64,000 nt of DNA from Bacillus salipaludis (GTDB lineage Bacteria; Bacillota; Bacilli; Bacillales_B; DSM-18226), in assembly GCF_004358205.1 (NCBI RefSeq), contig NZ_SMYO01000005.1, positions 310,001 to 374,000 of the forward strand, written 5' to 3'. Below are positions 49,820 to 59,291 of the stretch, piece after piece. Within the stretch, counting starts at the first letter, position 1. The number at the start of each line of letters is the position of its first letter. The notes beneath the pieces are model-generated. The model saw nothing but the letters and a program-made list of their open reading frames with translations. It did no database searches and was not told the origin of the DNA. The translations under genes were made by a program, and so were the position numbers.

Positions 49820-50629
49820 ATGAATATACCGATTATTTACGTTGTATCTGATTCAGTGGGGGAAACAGCTGAATTGGTAACCAAAGCAGCAATTAGCCAA
49901 TTTAATGGATCAGGGATGGTTTTAAAAAGATATCCCTATGTTGAAGATAAGGAACATATTGATGAAGTGATTTCGCTGGTATTAATGGATCAAGCGATGA
50001 TTGCCTTCACGTTGGTAAAACCTGAAATGCGTACATATATGATGGAAAAGGCAAATGAATCGGGAATCCATACGGTTGATTTAATGGGTCCATTGATGGA
50101 TCAAATTCAGGTTTTTAGCGGGAAAACACCTTTATGTGAACCAGGGTTAGTAAGAAAACTAGATGAAGATTATTTTAAAAAGGTTGAGGCTATTGAATTT
50201 GCTGTAAAGTACGATGATGGAAGGGACCCGCGCGGAATTCTCAAGGCGGATATCGTGTTAATTGGGGTATCAAGAACTTCAAAAACGCCTTTATCGCAGT
50301 ATCTTGCTCATAAACGGTTAAAGGTTGCCAATGTTCCTTTAGTACCGGAAGTAGACCCTCCTGAAGAATTATATAAGGTTCCCGCCGAGAAATGCTTTGG
50401 ACTAAAAATCAGCCCTGAAAAATTGAATAATATCAGAAGAGAACGCTTGATTGCCTTAGGGTTAAATGATAGCGCCAGCTATGCGAACATTGAGCGGATT
50501 AAGGAAGAATTATCTTTCTTTGATCAAGTTGTACAGAAAATCAGCTGTCCGGTAATTGATGTAACCAATAAGGCAGTAGAAGAAACCGCGAATGTCATTT
50601 TAAATTATTTTCATAAAAATAGACGGTGA
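49820..50629 (+). CDS. ppsR: PPDK/PEPS regulatory protein (DUF299 kinase/pyrophosphorylase)
   Basis: The protein phosphorylates and dephosphorylates its target dikinase. The 269-residue product begins [20 protein letters not shown] and has the P-loop [14 protein letters not shown] and [18 protein letters not shown]. The ATG at 49820 matches the family start. GAGGAG is 13 bases upstream and AAGGGG is immediately before, an imperfect arrangement; longer in-frame starts reach back to 49727 within ccpN. It is the gene called yqfL in B. subtilis. Confidence 0.9.
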   Translation: MNIPIIYVVSDSVGETAELVTKAAISQFNGSGMVLKRYPYVEDKEHIDEVISLVLMDQAMIAFTLVKPEMRTYMMEKANESGIHTVDLMGPLMDQIQVFSGKTPLCEPGLVRKLDEDYFKKVEAIEFAVKYDDGRDPRGILKADIVLIGVSRTSKTPLSQYLAHKRLKVANVPLVPEVDPPEELYKVPAEKCFGLKISPEKLNNIRRERLIALGLNDSASYANIERIKEELSFFDQVVQKISCPVIDVTNKAVEETANVILNYFHKNRR

Positions 50630-50661
50630 CACATAATCTCTTTTGATTATGTGTTTTTTCT
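50629..50661 (+). terminator. Terminator after ppsR
   Basis: CACATAATC pairs with GATTATGTG, followed by TTTTTTC. Confidence 0.85.
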
Positions 50662-50913
50662 GTAAACAATTGGCTTGAAAAAAAGAAAATAAAATGATGG
50701 TAAAATCAAAATGAATATACTATAATAAAAAATTGTGATAAAAATGAATCTTTTAGGTTTAGACTTGCATGTGAACGAATAAACTATTTATTGTTAGATG
50801 TCAAGGAAACTCTCCTAAAAAAAATTCGACATAATTCCTTTTATAAAAGTTACCGGCTAAAGAAGGAATATGTGGGTTGATGTAGAATTATTACTACTAT
50901 TAACGGCAGTCCG
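50662..50913. other. Gap between the ppsR terminator and the yqxD remnant
   Basis: This AT-rich stretch holds no ORF with a ribosome binding site that I would support. It leads straight into the decayed yqxD. Confidence 0.55.
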
Positions 50914-51105
50914 ACTATTTTTGTCGATGCGACTCTTGCCCAGTAAAAGAGGAATTTGTCGAAATTGCTTCTGGTTTTTCTGATAAAGTTCTTTTTGTCA
51001 CTTCCTATGACTCATCATAGAATAAAGGTTTCTACATACTCAGTTTGGAAATATGTTGATTCTAGGATAGAAACCGCTGATTTGGGAAAGGACAAAACCT
51101 TTTAG
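50914..51105 (+). pseudogene. yqxD: Decayed yqxD (YaiI/YqxD family, DUF188)
   Basis: Reading frames give recognisable fragments in the right order: TIFVDA (50914-50931), then after a one-base shift CPVKEEFVEIASGFSDKVLF and VTSYDSS to a TAG at 51018-51020, then after another shift WKYVDSRIETADL (51046-51084) before a TAG at 51103. They line up with the N-terminal half of YqxD (IFVDADACPVKDE, then VASYAH, then WVYVDAEKEAVDL, recalled from B. subtilis). The start codon position reads CCG, and the C-terminal half is absent. The location between ppsR and dnaG is the native yqxD position. Confidence 0.8.
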
Positions 51106-51215
51106 TTCACAAGACCGGGCAAAATTTATCATGCATTAAGAAAAAAATGTCGAAAATTGCAGGAATTTAATTATTCTTTGTAGAATAATTGTTTGAACAA
51201 ATGGAGTTGTTTTTC

Positions 51216-53024
51216 ATGGCTGACCGAATTGCAGATGAAAAAATAGACCAAATTCGTCAGGCTGTTGATATTGTTGAAGTAATCAGTGATTATGTTCAAC
51301 TTAAAAAACAGGGTAGAAATTATTTTGGATTATGCCCATTCCATGGAGAAAATACCCCATCATTTTCCGTTTCATCCGATAAACAAATTTTTCATTGCTT
51401 TGGATGTGGCGCGGGCGGAAATGCTTTTACATTTTTAATGGAGCTTGAAGGTATTTCTTTTCAGGAAGCTGCTGTGAAGTTGGCAGAAAAGGCGAATATT
51501 GAGCTTCAAGTGAATTTCTCCCATGATGGAAAAGAGAAACGAATTTCAAAAGATCTTCAATCCATGCAAGATGCTCATGAACTTTTACGTAAATTTTATC
51601 ATCACTTGCTTGTAAACACAAAAGAGGGTCAGCATGCATTAGAATATTTGCTTAAAAGAGGCTTTACCAGGGAATCGATTGATAAGTTTCAAATAGGCTA
51701 TTCTTTAAATTCTTGGGATTTTGTTTATAAATTTCTTACAAAAAGAGATTTTCCACCGGAATGGATGGAGAAAGCCGGTTTGATTATCAAGCGTGAAAAG
51801 GACGGAACCTATTTCGACAGATTTAGGGATCGTGTCATGTTTCCAATTTTTGATCGAAATGGTAAAACGATTGCTTTTTCAGGGAGATCTCTAGGGGCTG
51901 ACGAGCCCAAATATTTAAATAGTCCCGAAACAGCAATCTTTAATAAGAGTAAAATTTTATATAATTTTCATTTGGCAAGGCCAAGTATGAAAAAAGCTCA
52001 GCAGGCTGTTTTATTTGAAGGCTTTGCAGATGTTATTGCTGCAGACCGGGCCGAAGTTGAAAATGGGATTGCTACCATGGGTACGGCGCTGACAGAGGAG
52101 CATATATCCTTGTTAAGGCAAAATGTTCAATCTGTTTTGATTTGCTACGATTCCGATAAGGCTGGAATTGAAGCGGCCTATCGTGCAGGGAGATTGCTTG
52201 GCGATACGGGTCTTCAGCTTAAAGTAGCAATGATGCCCGAAAACAAAGACCCAGATGAATATATTAATAAATTTGGCCCTGAAAAGTTCCGCAATGAAGT
52301 AATAAGCGCAAGCTTAACCTGGATGTCTTTTAAGTTCCTTTATTTTCGAAGAGGAAAAAATCTTCAGCTTGAAGGAGATAGGCTAACCTATATCGAAGAA
52401 ATAATTAAGGAAATAAGTAAATTACAAATGGCTGTTGAAAGGGATCATTACCTAAGACAGCTTGCGGCTGAATTTTCGTTATCGCTCGATGCTTTAAAGC
52501 AACAGCAAAAACAAATCTTTTTTGCAGAAAAAAAGAAATCAAATGCGACCAATGTACCGCTTAATAAAACAATTATTAAGCCGGTGAAAGTGAATGATTT
52601 AAAACCTGCACACATCAATGCAGAACGGTACTTAATTGCCCATATGCTTAAAAATAGAGATGTTGCCTACAAGGTACAGGAATTATTGCAGGGGCAAACG
52701 TTTAATGTGGATGAACATCAGGCAATAATAACCTATCTGTTTGGATTTTATGAAGAACATCTCCAGCCTGACTCAAGTGCTTTTTTATCCTATATCCAAG
52801 ATGATAATCTCAGAAGTTTGGTTGCAAACATTGAAATGATGTCCATTAATGATGAATTAAGCAGCCAAGAATTAAATGATTATATCAAACAGGTGTTGAA
52901 TTATCAAAAAATGTTAAAGATAAAAGAAAAAGAACTTGAAGAAAGAGAAGCTGATCGAAATAAGGATTACAAGAAGGCAGCTGCAATTGCAATGGAAATT
53001 ATTCAATTACGAAAATCACTTTAG
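51216..53024 (+). CDS. dnaG: DNA primase
   Basis: DnaG makes RNA primers at the replication fork. The 602-residue protein has an N-terminal zinc finger (C40, H43, C61, C64 in GLCPFHGENTPSF and FHCFGCGAGG), a central TOPRIM domain (EGFADVIAADRA, then CYDSDKAG) and a C-terminal helicase-binding domain. The ATG at 51216 begins MADRIADEKIDQIR; the frame start at 51189 has no ribosome binding site. It lies just upstream of sigA. Confidence 0.96.
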   Translation: MADRIADEKIDQIRQAVDIVEVISDYVQLKKQGRNYFGLCPFHGENTPSFSVSSDKQIFHCFGCGAGGNAFTFLMELEGISFQEAAVKLAEKANIELQVNFSHDGKEKRISKDLQSMQDAHELLRKFYHHLLVNTKEGQHALEYLLKRGFTRESIDKFQIGYSLNSWDFVYKFLTKRDFPPEWMEKAGLIIKREKDGTYFDRFRDRVMFPIFDRNGKTIAFSGRSLGADEPKYLNSPETAIFNKSKILYNFHLARPSMKKAQQAVLFEGFADVIAADRAEVENGIATMGTALTEEHISLLRQNVQSVLICYDSDKAGIEAAYRAGRLLGDTGLQLKVAMMPENKDPDEYINKFGPEKFRNEVISASLTWMSFKFLYFRRGKNLQLEGDRLTYIEEIIKEISKLQMAVERDHYLRQLAAEFSLSLDALKQQQKQIFFAEKKKSNATNVPLNKTIIKPVKVNDLKPAHINAERYLIAHMLKNRDVAYKVQELLQGQTFNVDEHQAIITYLFGFYEEHLQPDSSAFLSYIQDDNLRSLVANIEMMSINDELSSQELNDYIKQVLNYQKMLKIKEKELEEREADRNKDYKKAAAIAMEIIQLRKSL

Positions 53025-53066
53025 TACTCATTATAGTGTCTTTGATTTCTGGAAGGAGGGGGACAT

Positions 53067-54194
53067 ATGGCTGAAAAATCTGCCCGTTCAAAAGAGGTTG
53101 AAAATGAATTAACCCTTGAACAAGTAAAAGACCAGATTACCGAGCTGGGAAAAAAAATTGGTGTCCTTGCCTACGATGATATTGCTGAAAAAATGGCTAA
53201 TTTTGATCTGGAATCTGATCAAATGGATGAATTTTATGAATTCCTAGGTGATCAAGGAATAGAATTAGTCGGAGAAAGTGACGAGGAAGACCCAAATGCT
53301 AATCAATTAGCAAAAGAAGATGATGATGAATTTGATTTAAATGATCTTAGCGTGCCTCCTGGAGTTAAGATTAATGACCCTGTCCGTATGTACTTGAAGG
53401 AAATTGGCCGAGTTGATTTACTTTCAGCTGAAGAGGAAATTTCCTTGGCAAACCGGATTGAACAAGGTGATGAAGAAGCGAAACGACGTCTTGCAGAAGC
53501 AAACCTGCGACTTGTTGTTAGTATTGCCAAACGTTATGTTGGCCGTGGAATGCTATTCCTTGATTTAATTCAAGAAGGAAATATGGGTCTTATTAAAGCG
53601 GTAGAAAAATTTGACTATCGCAAAGGCTTTAAGTTTAGTACGTATGCCACTTGGTGGATTCGTCAGGCTATTACACGCGCGATTGCCGACCAAGCTCGTA
53701 CAATCCGTATTCCGGTTCACATGGTTGAAACCATTAATAAATTAATTCGAGTTCAGCGACAATTACTACAGGATCTTGGCCGCGAACCAACTCCTGAAGA
53801 AATTGGTGAGGATATGGATTTAACTCCTGATAAGGTAAGAGAAATCCTTAAAATTGCGCAGGAACCCGTTTCCCTCGAAACTCCAATTGGAGAGGAAGAC
53901 GATTCGCATCTTGGCGATTTTATCGAGGATCAGGACGCAACCTCTCCTTCTGAGCATGCAGCATATGAATTGCTTAAAGAGCAGCTAGAGGACGTTTTAG
54001 ATACATTAACCGACCGCGAAGAAAATGTTCTTCGTTTGCGTTTCGGCTTAGATGATGGACGTACCCGTACTCTAGAAGAGGTAGGTAAGGTTTTCGGTGT
54101 AACTAGAGAACGTATCCGCCAAATTGAAGCAAAAGCATTGCGTAAATTGCGACATCCTAGCCGCAGTAAGCGTCTTAAAGACTTTTTAGAATAA
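53067..54194 (+). CDS. sigA: RNA polymerase primary sigma factor SigA
   Basis: SigA directs housekeeping transcription. The 375-residue protein has region 1.2 [20 protein letters not shown], region 2 [20 protein letters not shown] with [20 protein letters not shown], and region 4 with the helix-turn-helix [29 protein letters not shown] precedes the ATG. dnaG and sigA are adjacent as in other bacilli. Confidence 0.97.
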   Translation: MAEKSARSKEVENELTLEQVKDQITELGKKIGVLAYDDIAEKMANFDLESDQMDEFYEFLGDQGIELVGESDEEDPNANQLAKEDDDEFDLNDLSVPPGVKINDPVRMYLKEIGRVDLLSAEEEISLANRIEQGDEEAKRRLAEANLRLVVSIAKRYVGRGMLFLDLIQEGNMGLIKAVEKFDYRKGFKFSTYATWWIRQAITRAIADQARTIRIPVHMVETINKLIRVQRQLLQDLGREPTPEEIGEDMDLTPDKVREILKIAQEPVSLETPIGEEDDSHLGDFIEDQDATSPSEHAAYELLKEQLEDVLDTLTDREENVLRLRFGLDDGRTRTLEEVGKVFGVTRERIRQIEAKALRKLRHPSRSKRLKDFLE

Positions 54195-54203
54195 AACCCC
54201 TCT

Positions 54204-54243
54204 AAATAGTTTACTTCTTTATTGAAGTAAACTATTTTTTTTA
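54204..54243 (+). terminator. Terminator after sigA
   Basis: AAATAGTTTACTTC pairs with GAAGTAAACTATTT, followed by TTTTT. Confidence 0.9.
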
Positions 54244-54440
54244 CTTAAAAGACTTTTGTTTTTTATTTTACTGAATTGTCTTTCATTTTGCAAATAGACG
54301 CCAAAATACTTTTTTGCCTTAAATGAGTTAAATGTTTTTCTGGAAAAGGAATTATTTGGGTTTTTGCGAACGAAGAGTAGGTTTACACTTCTAATTTCAC
54401 GTATACCTATATAATAATATTTGTATAAAATTTTTAAATA

Positions 54441-54469
54441 TTGGAAAAAAAGTCCTTGCGTAATATAAT
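54441..54469 (+). promoter_or_regulatory. Sigma-A promoter upstream of cccA
   Basis: TTGGAA (54441-54446), a 17-bp spacer and TATAAT (54464-54469). Transcription would start near 54476, inside the cre-like site. Confidence 0.7.
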
Positions 54470-54484
54470 TAGAAAGCGCTTATA
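54470..54484. promoter_or_regulatory. cre-like CcpA site
   Basis: TAGAAAGCGCTTATA resembles the cre consensus WTGNAANCGNWNNCW with two mismatches. It sits directly after the -10, where a bound CcpA would block initiation. Confidence 0.45.
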
Positions 54485-54553
54485 AAAGATTCCTTAAAGT
54501 GGATTAAAATTACCAGAAAAATTGGTTGTTAAAAAGAAAATAGGGAAAAATAG

Positions 54554-54600
54554 AAAGAGGCTGAGTGGGGATAAAATTTCGGTCTCTTTTATCTTTTTTA
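54554..54600 (+). terminator. Terminator-like hairpin between the promoter and cccA
   Basis: AAAGAGGCTGA (54554-54564) can pair with TCGGTCTCTTT (54579-54589) with two G-U pairs, followed by TATCTTTTTTA. It lies about 80 bases after the predicted start. Confidence 0.45.
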
Positions 54601-54721
54601 TAAAGAATATTGGACAAAGTAAGATTAGGACTTTTCCTTCTGTCAATTTTCAAGTAAAATAGTAGTTGTTTGTAGACGTTCTATTATTTAACAGCAGTAC
54701 TTACATAAGGGAGGTTATAGC

Positions 54722-55090
54722 ATGAAGCGAAATCCGGTTATTCCTTACATTTTGATCTTTGTTTTTGGAATCGGATTAACATTCTTATTATCCTTTAAAG
54801 GCCTCGGCGATATGAAAGAGGTTGCGAAGGATAAAAATGGAGGTAAAGGCGCCGAAAAGACAGAAACGGTCGCTTCTAAACCTGAAGACATTTATAAACA
54901 AACATGTATTGGCTGCCATGGTGATCAATACCAAGGTGTGGTAGGTCCTTCATTAAAAGGTATCGGCAGTAAGATATCTAAGGATGAGATTATTCACATC
55001 ATCACAAAAGGTAAAGGCAACATGCCGCCAAACTTAGTTCCACAAGAACAAGCTGAAGCAATGGCAGAGTGGGTATCAAAGATTAAATAA
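54722..55090 (+). CDS. cccA: Cytochrome c-550
   Basis: CccA is a small membrane-bound c-type cytochrome. The 122-residue product has an N-terminal membrane anchor (about residues 7-25), the heme site C62-I-G-C65-H66 and a likely axial ligand Met101 in NMPPN. The ribosome binding site is GGGAGGTTA. In B. subtilis cccA also follows sigA. Confidence 0.93.
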   Translation: MKRNPVIPYILIFVFGIGLTFLLSFKGLGDMKEVAKDKNGGKGAEKTETVASKPEDIYKQTCIGCHGDQYQGVVGPSLKGIGSKISKDEIIHIITKGKGNMPPNLVPQEQAEAMAEWVSKIK

Positions 55091-55104
55091 AAAATGTAAT
55101 TTAA

Positions 55105-55140
55105 AGAAAGTCCTTTGCATCTGTAAAGGACTTTTTTTAT
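55105..55140 (+). terminator. Terminator after cccA
   Basis: AAAGTCCTTT pairs with AAAGGACTTT, followed by TTTTAT. Confidence 0.85.
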
Positions 55141-55144
55141 ACTT

Positions 55145-55222
55145 AGAAAAGCGGATAGGTGCTTAGCTTTAAGCGACAATCGAGACAATGGCGCCTAGAG
55201 CTGGACAATTCTCGAAGTAGAA
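55145..55222. repeat. Second repeat family, short copy (reverse)
   Basis: GGCGCCTAGAGCTGGACAAT and TTCTCGAAGT are the reverse complement of the left end of the block at 2737, and AAAAGCGGATAGG resembles its AGCGGAAG end. Most of the middle is missing. Confidence 0.6.
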
Positions 55223-55276
55223 TGTCTTATTCAGATTATTTATAAGATGGAATTCTAAAAGGTGTGGTGAAGATTT

Positions 55277-56008
55277 TTGAACACAGATAAATTATCTAAC
55301 CGTTTGGCGACGGTTGCAAAATATGTTCCAAATGGAGCAAGGCTTGCCGATATCGGCTCAGATCATGCCTATTTACCTTGCTTCCTTGCAAAAAACGAAG
55401 CAATTTTATTCGCTATAGCTGGTGAAGTGGTGGAGGGACCATTTAAATCCGCCGTCGGAAATGTACAATCAGAGGGTCTGTCGGAGATTGTTTCGGTTCG
55501 TTTCGGTAACGGCTTAGAAGTCATCGAGGTTGGTGAAGTCGATTGCATAACCATTGCGGGGATGGGCGGAGCCCTGATTGCAAATATATTAGAAAATGGG
55601 AAAGAGAAGCTACAGACCGTTAGGCGGCTTATTTTACAACCGAATATAAGTGCTGCTTCCATACGAAAATGGCTTATCGAGCACCAATGGGAGCTTATTG
55701 CGGAAGAAATTCTAGAGGAAGATGGAAAAATATACGAGGTTTTGGTAGCTGAAAATGGCGACACTTTTAAACCATATAAAAACACCCAATTAGAACTTGG
55801 GCTTTTAGTAGGTCCCTTTTTATTAAATAAAAAAGATGAAGCATTTAAAAAGAAATGGCATTTGGAAATGGAAAATTGGAAAAGAATTTATTCCCAGCTT
55901 GAAGGGGCGGCAACTACCGAAGAAACTGAGCTGAAAAAACAGGAACTTTTAGAGAAAATTAAAATGGTAGAGGAGGCGCTAGGGGATGAAGATAGCGAAC
56001 GGTCATGA
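55277..56008 (+). CDS. trmK: tRNA (adenine22-N1)-methyltransferase TrmK
   Basis: TrmK makes m1A22 in tRNA. The 243-residue protein has RLADIGSDHAYLPCFLA as the SAM site, ITIAGMGGALIANIL as motif IV, and a C-terminal coiled-coil. TTG start with GGTGTGGTGA upstream. It overlaps the next gene by 23 bases, as is usual for this pair. Confidence 0.93.
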   Translation: MNTDKLSNRLATVAKYVPNGARLADIGSDHAYLPCFLAKNEAILFAIAGEVVEGPFKSAVGNVQSEGLSEIVSVRFGNGLEVIEVGEVDCITIAGMGGALIANILENGKEKLQTVRRLILQPNISAASIRKWLIEHQWELIAEEILEEDGKIYEVLVAENGDTFKPYKNTQLELGLLVGPFLLNKKDEAFKKKWHLEMENWKRIYSQLEGAATTEETELKKQELLEKIKMVEEALGDEDSERS

Positions 56009-57101
56009 AATTATCCAATTATTTGAACGATTTTCTCCAAAAGGTTTAGCAATGGAGGGCGATAAAATTGGTCTGCAGATTGGCAGGCTCAACAAAAAAA
56101 TAGACCGAATTATGATTGCCCTTGATGTTCTGGAAGAAGTCATTGACGAAGCGATTGAAAAAAATGTTCAGCTCATTATTGCTCATCATCCTCCTATTTT
56201 TCGGCCGCTAAAAAATCTGCTTACAGATACAACTCAGGGAAGAATGATTGAAAAACTGTTAAAACATGATATTGCTGTTTATGCAGCTCATACCAATCTT
56301 GATGTGGCTAAGGGGGGGGTTAATGATTTACTTGCAGCAGCTCTTGGCTTGGAAAATTCAAAAGTCCTTGTCCCTACTTATGAAACCCCATTAAAGAAAA
56401 TGGTTGTTTTTGTACCGAAAAGCCATGAGGAGCAAGTTAGAAAGGCACTTGGAAATGCAGGTGCAGGCTTTATCGGAAATTATAGCCATTGTTCCTTTTC
56501 AACAGATGGTACAGGAAGGTTTTTACCTGGTGAAGATACAAAACCATACTTGGGAGTACCCGGACAATTAGAAGAAGCAGTGGAGGTACGGATTGAAACC
56601 ATTATTCCGGAGCCGTTGCTTAAAAAAGCCATTTCGGGGATGATTAAAGCCCATCCATATGAAGAGGTTGCCTATGATGTCTATCCGGTTGAAAATACAG
56701 GTGAAGTACTTGGATTGGGCAGAATTGGAACAGTTCAAGAGATGACATTAAGGGAATTTACCGAGAAAGTAAAAAACGCTCTTGAGGTAGATCAGGTAAG
56801 AGTGGTTGGTGATTTAACCGCTAAGATTAAAAAGGTTGCTGTGTTGGGCGGCGACGGAAATAAATATTTTACACAGGCAAAGTTTAGCGGAGCAGATGTC
56901 TATGTTACCGGGGATATTTATTATCACACAGCACATGATGCAATGATGTTGGGATTGAATATGATTGACCCAGGTCATAATGTTGAAAAGGTAATGAAAA
57001 AAGGAGTTACCGCCGTACTTCAAAAAATGTGTGAAGAATCCGGCTACCAAGTAGAGATATTTCCTTCTGAAATCAATACTGATCCATTTACTTTTGTTTA
57101 A
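55986..57101 (+). CDS. yqfO: Nif3-like dinuclear metal centre protein YqfO
   Basis: The family is annotated as GTP cyclohydrolase 1 type 2 homolog; its true role is unsettled. The 371-residue form has metal ligands in IIAHHPPIF, YAAHTNLDVAKGGVND and, near the end, DIYYHTAHDAM, and the inserted PII/CutA1-like domain (about residues 130-235) typical of the long Gram-positive type. It begins inside the end of trmK. Confidence 0.92.
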   Translation: MKIANGHEIIQLFERFSPKGLAMEGDKIGLQIGRLNKKIDRIMIALDVLEEVIDEAIEKNVQLIIAHHPPIFRPLKNLLTDTTQGRMIEKLLKHDIAVYAAHTNLDVAKGGVNDLLAAALGLENSKVLVPTYETPLKKMVVFVPKSHEEQVRKALGNAGAGFIGNYSHCSFSTDGTGRFLPGEDTKPYLGVPGQLEEAVEVRIETIIPEPLLKKAISGMIKAHPYEEVAYDVYPVENTGEVLGLGRIGTVQEMTLREFTEKVKNALEVDQVRVVGDLTAKIKKVAVLGGDGNKYFTQAKFSGADVYVTGDIYYHTAHDAMMLGLNMIDPGHNVEKVMKKGVTAVLQKMCEESGYQVEIFPSEINTDPFTFV

Positions 57102-57138
57102 GAGTAAAGTTCATGGAAACCGATAATTTATATAAAGC

Positions 57139-57163
57139 GAAAACCGGTCCATGACCGGTTTTT
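57139..57163. terminator. Bidirectional terminator between yqfO and ispH
   Basis: AAAACCGGTC pairs with GACCGGTTTT, with A and T tracts on both sides. Confidence 0.85.
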
Positions 57164-57164
57164 G

Positions 57165-58106
57165 TTAACTTTTTTTCACTTTAGGAAGAATCTTGTTCAA
57201 TGGGACGTTTTTTCTTCGTTCCCATGTGGCTTCATTATTTGGGTCAAATTGTTCAAGAAAACTAATTACTTCTTTGGTGATTGGTGTTGGTGTGGAAGCA
57301 CCGGCTGTTACAGCCACTGTTTTAGCGTCCTTAATCCATTCAATTTCCAGCTCTTCGATATTCGCAATACGATATGCTTTTGTTCCGGCAATTTCCTCTG
57401 AAACCTGTGCAAGACGATTTGAATTATTACTTTTTGGATCGCCAACAACAATTGTCACGTCCGCTTCAGTTGCTTGACCAGCCACCGCCTCTTGACGGAT
57501 TTGTGTAGCATGACAAATTTCATTATGGACCTCTACATGCGGATACTTTTCCTGAACCTTCTTCATTGTATCTGCGACATCCCATTGGCTCATCGTAGTT
57601 TGATTTGTAACGATCAGTTTGTTACTATCGATGTTTAATGCTTCTACATCCTCAGGAGTCTGAACTAAGTGGACAAATCCCGGAGCAACGCCAACAGCAC
57701 CTTCTGGTTCTGGATGTCCTTTTTTTCCAATATAGATTGTTTGGTAACCCTGACTAGCTTTTTCATGTATTAAATCATGGGTCCTTGTTACGTCCGGGCA
57801 TGTAGCATCAATCGTAACAAGCCCTTTTTCTTTAGCAATCTGACGAACCTCTGGAGAAATACCGTGGGCTGTAAAAATTACGGTACCTGATTCCACTTTA
57901 TCAAGGATGTCCTTGCGATTTTCTCCGTCAAGGGTAATAATCCCTTCCTCGGCAAAAGCATCTGTGACATGCTTATTATGAACGAGCATTCCGAGAATAT
58001 AAATCGGACGTGGTAATGTTTTATCTAATGCGGCATTTCTAGCGATGACCATGGCATCGACAACGCCATAACAATAACCGCGTGGTGATATTTTTATTAT
58101 TTCCAT
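57165..58106 (-). CDS. ispH: 4-Hydroxy-3-methylbut-2-enyl diphosphate reductase
   Basis: IspH is the last enzyme of the MEP isoprenoid pathway and carries an iron-sulfur cluster. The 313-residue product has its three conserved Cys in [16 protein letters not shown] and [13 protein letters not shown], and [11 protein letters not shown] with the conserved EGxxG-type segment. The start at 58106 follows GGGAGGAC; the longer frame to 58142 is not supported. Confidence 0.95.
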   Translation of the reverse strand: MEIIKISPRGYCYGVVDAMVIARNAALDKTLPRPIYILGMLVHNKHVTDAFAEEGIITLDGENRKDILDKVESGTVIFTAHGISPEVRQIAKEKGLVTIDATCPDVTRTHDLIHEKASQGYQTIYIGKKGHPEPEGAVGVAPGFVHLVQTPEDVEALNIDSNKLIVTNQTTMSQWDVADTMKKVQEKYPHVEVHNEICHATQIRQEAVAGQATEADVTIVVGDPKSNNSNRLAQVSEEIAGTKAYRIANIEELEIEWIKDAKTVAVTAGASTPTPITKEVISFLEQFDPNNEATWERRKNVPLNKILPKVKKS

Positions 58107-58257
58107 ATAAGTAAGTCCTCCCAAAAAGAACATGAAATTCACAATCTATGTATTTATTATATAAAACTAATAGAAATAAAACAAAGATACATTTTTCCTT
58201 TATTTTTATTAACGCCAATAAGGACGTGGCTTCACTGTCCTTTTTTCGACAATAAAA

Positions 58258-58286
58258 ATAAAAAGAATGCTGTTCCCAGCATTCCT
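58258..58286 (-). terminator. Terminator after the YqfQ/VrrA-like gene (minus strand)
   Basis: On the minus strand AGGAATGCTG-GGAA-CAGCATTCTTTTTATTTT. Confidence 0.8.
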
Positions 58287-58289
58287 GGT

Positions 58290-59033
58290 TTAAATATAGA
58301 GTTTAGGAACTGAAGTTCCTTTCTGACGCTTTGTTTCCTGGTGGTCTGGGCGTTTTCTTGATTCTGATTTTTGACTGCTGGAATGTTTCCTCGTTGTGTG
58401 CTGTTTTTTTGGCTGAGTCCGTTTTTTACCTTCTTTAGTAGTGTTAGAGGTAGTTTTTGAACTCGATTCATCCTTGTCTGTGCTTTCGTCAACTTTTGCT
58501 GATTCTTCCGTGTGGTCAGGTGCATTTTTTAAACCCCTGTATAATTTCCACATAGCCGGCAAATTTTTGACGAGCGGGCCATACTGCTGGATCATCGGGC
58601 CAATGGTTTGCGCCGTTTTTAACACTTGCTGGGTGTTATTTAATAAGCCGTTAATACTACCTGGATTACTTAAGGACTGCAGTAGACCTCCACCACCGGA
58701 AGCTGCTCTACCGGCGCCCTGTATAGCTCCAAGTCCATTCATTCCGCCTGCTGGATTGCCTCTTCCTAAAATCCTTGAAAGCAGTCCTCCGCCTCCACCT
58801 CTTCCCATTTGTCCGGCCCCGCCCATCATAGGGTTTCCGCCGCCGAACATATTAGTGCCTGGTCCAGCCATCGGATTTCTGCCGCCAAACATACTTGCAC
58901 CTGGTCCGCCCATTGGGCTTCTGCCGGCAAACGGGTTCATCATTGGTCCGCCTCCGCCAAATGGACTTGATCCTGGTCCCATCATTCGGGGGCCCATTCC
59001 CCCTTGCATTCCGTTCATAGGTCCTGGTTGCAT
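58290..59033 (-). CDS. yqfQ: YqfQ/VrrA family Gly/Met-rich protein
   Basis: The 247-residue product begins with a Gly/Met/Pro-rich region (residues 1-82) with a 14-residue repeat: RSPMGGPGASMFGG (38-51) and RNPMAGPGTNMFGG (52-65), plus degenerate units around. A conserved hydrophobic block follows (about 82-170), then a Ser/Thr/Lys/Arg-rich tail. It fits the YqfQ family, which includes the repeat-variable B. anthracis VrrA. ATG at 59033 follows GGGGGGAGG. The function is unknown; a surface or spore role is only a guess. Confidence 0.8.
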   Translation of the reverse strand: MQPGPMNGMQGGMGPRMMGPGSSPFGGGGPMMNPFAGRSPMGGPGASMFGGRNPMAGPGTNMFGGGNPMMGGAGQMGRGGGGGLLSRILGRGNPAGGMNGLGAIQGAGRAASGGGGLLQSLSNPGSINGLLNNTQQVLKTAQTIGPMIQQYGPLVKNLPAMWKLYRGLKNAPDHTEESAKVDESTDKDESSSKTTSNTTKEGKKRTQPKKQHTTRKHSSSQKSESRKRPDHQETKRQKGTSVPKLYI

Positions 59034-59291
59034 CTCTATACCTCCCCCCAAAAAACGTCTTCATGCTTTAAAATATGCATATAACCAATTTTGGTTTAGG
59101 TCTAATGCACAGGACAACAGGAATTTTTCTGATTTAAAATGTGATAAAAGGTAAATGATGTAAATAGAAAAAAGATTACTGGAGTTTTGGATGATTATTT
59201 ACTATAATTGCATGATGGACGAAAAGCGGAAACTCTTGTAAATGCAAGAAAACCATTCCTAAAACAGATTAATTTAATGAGGAGCAATTAA

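Larger units (their letters stand above)
54244..54721. other. Gap between sigA and cccA with regulatory signals
   Basis: No protein gene is supported here. The gap holds a strong promoter (54441), a cre-like site (54470) and a terminator-like hairpin (54554-54600), followed by the cccA ribosome binding site. Together these could form a short RNA or a leader. Confidence 0.6.

Noticed and set aside
58441..59154. 237-codon plus-strand ORF rich in Pro, Ile and Leu
   Set aside because: It is the antisense of the YqfQ/VrrA-like gene; the Gly/Met-rich repeats read as Pro-rich on the other strand.
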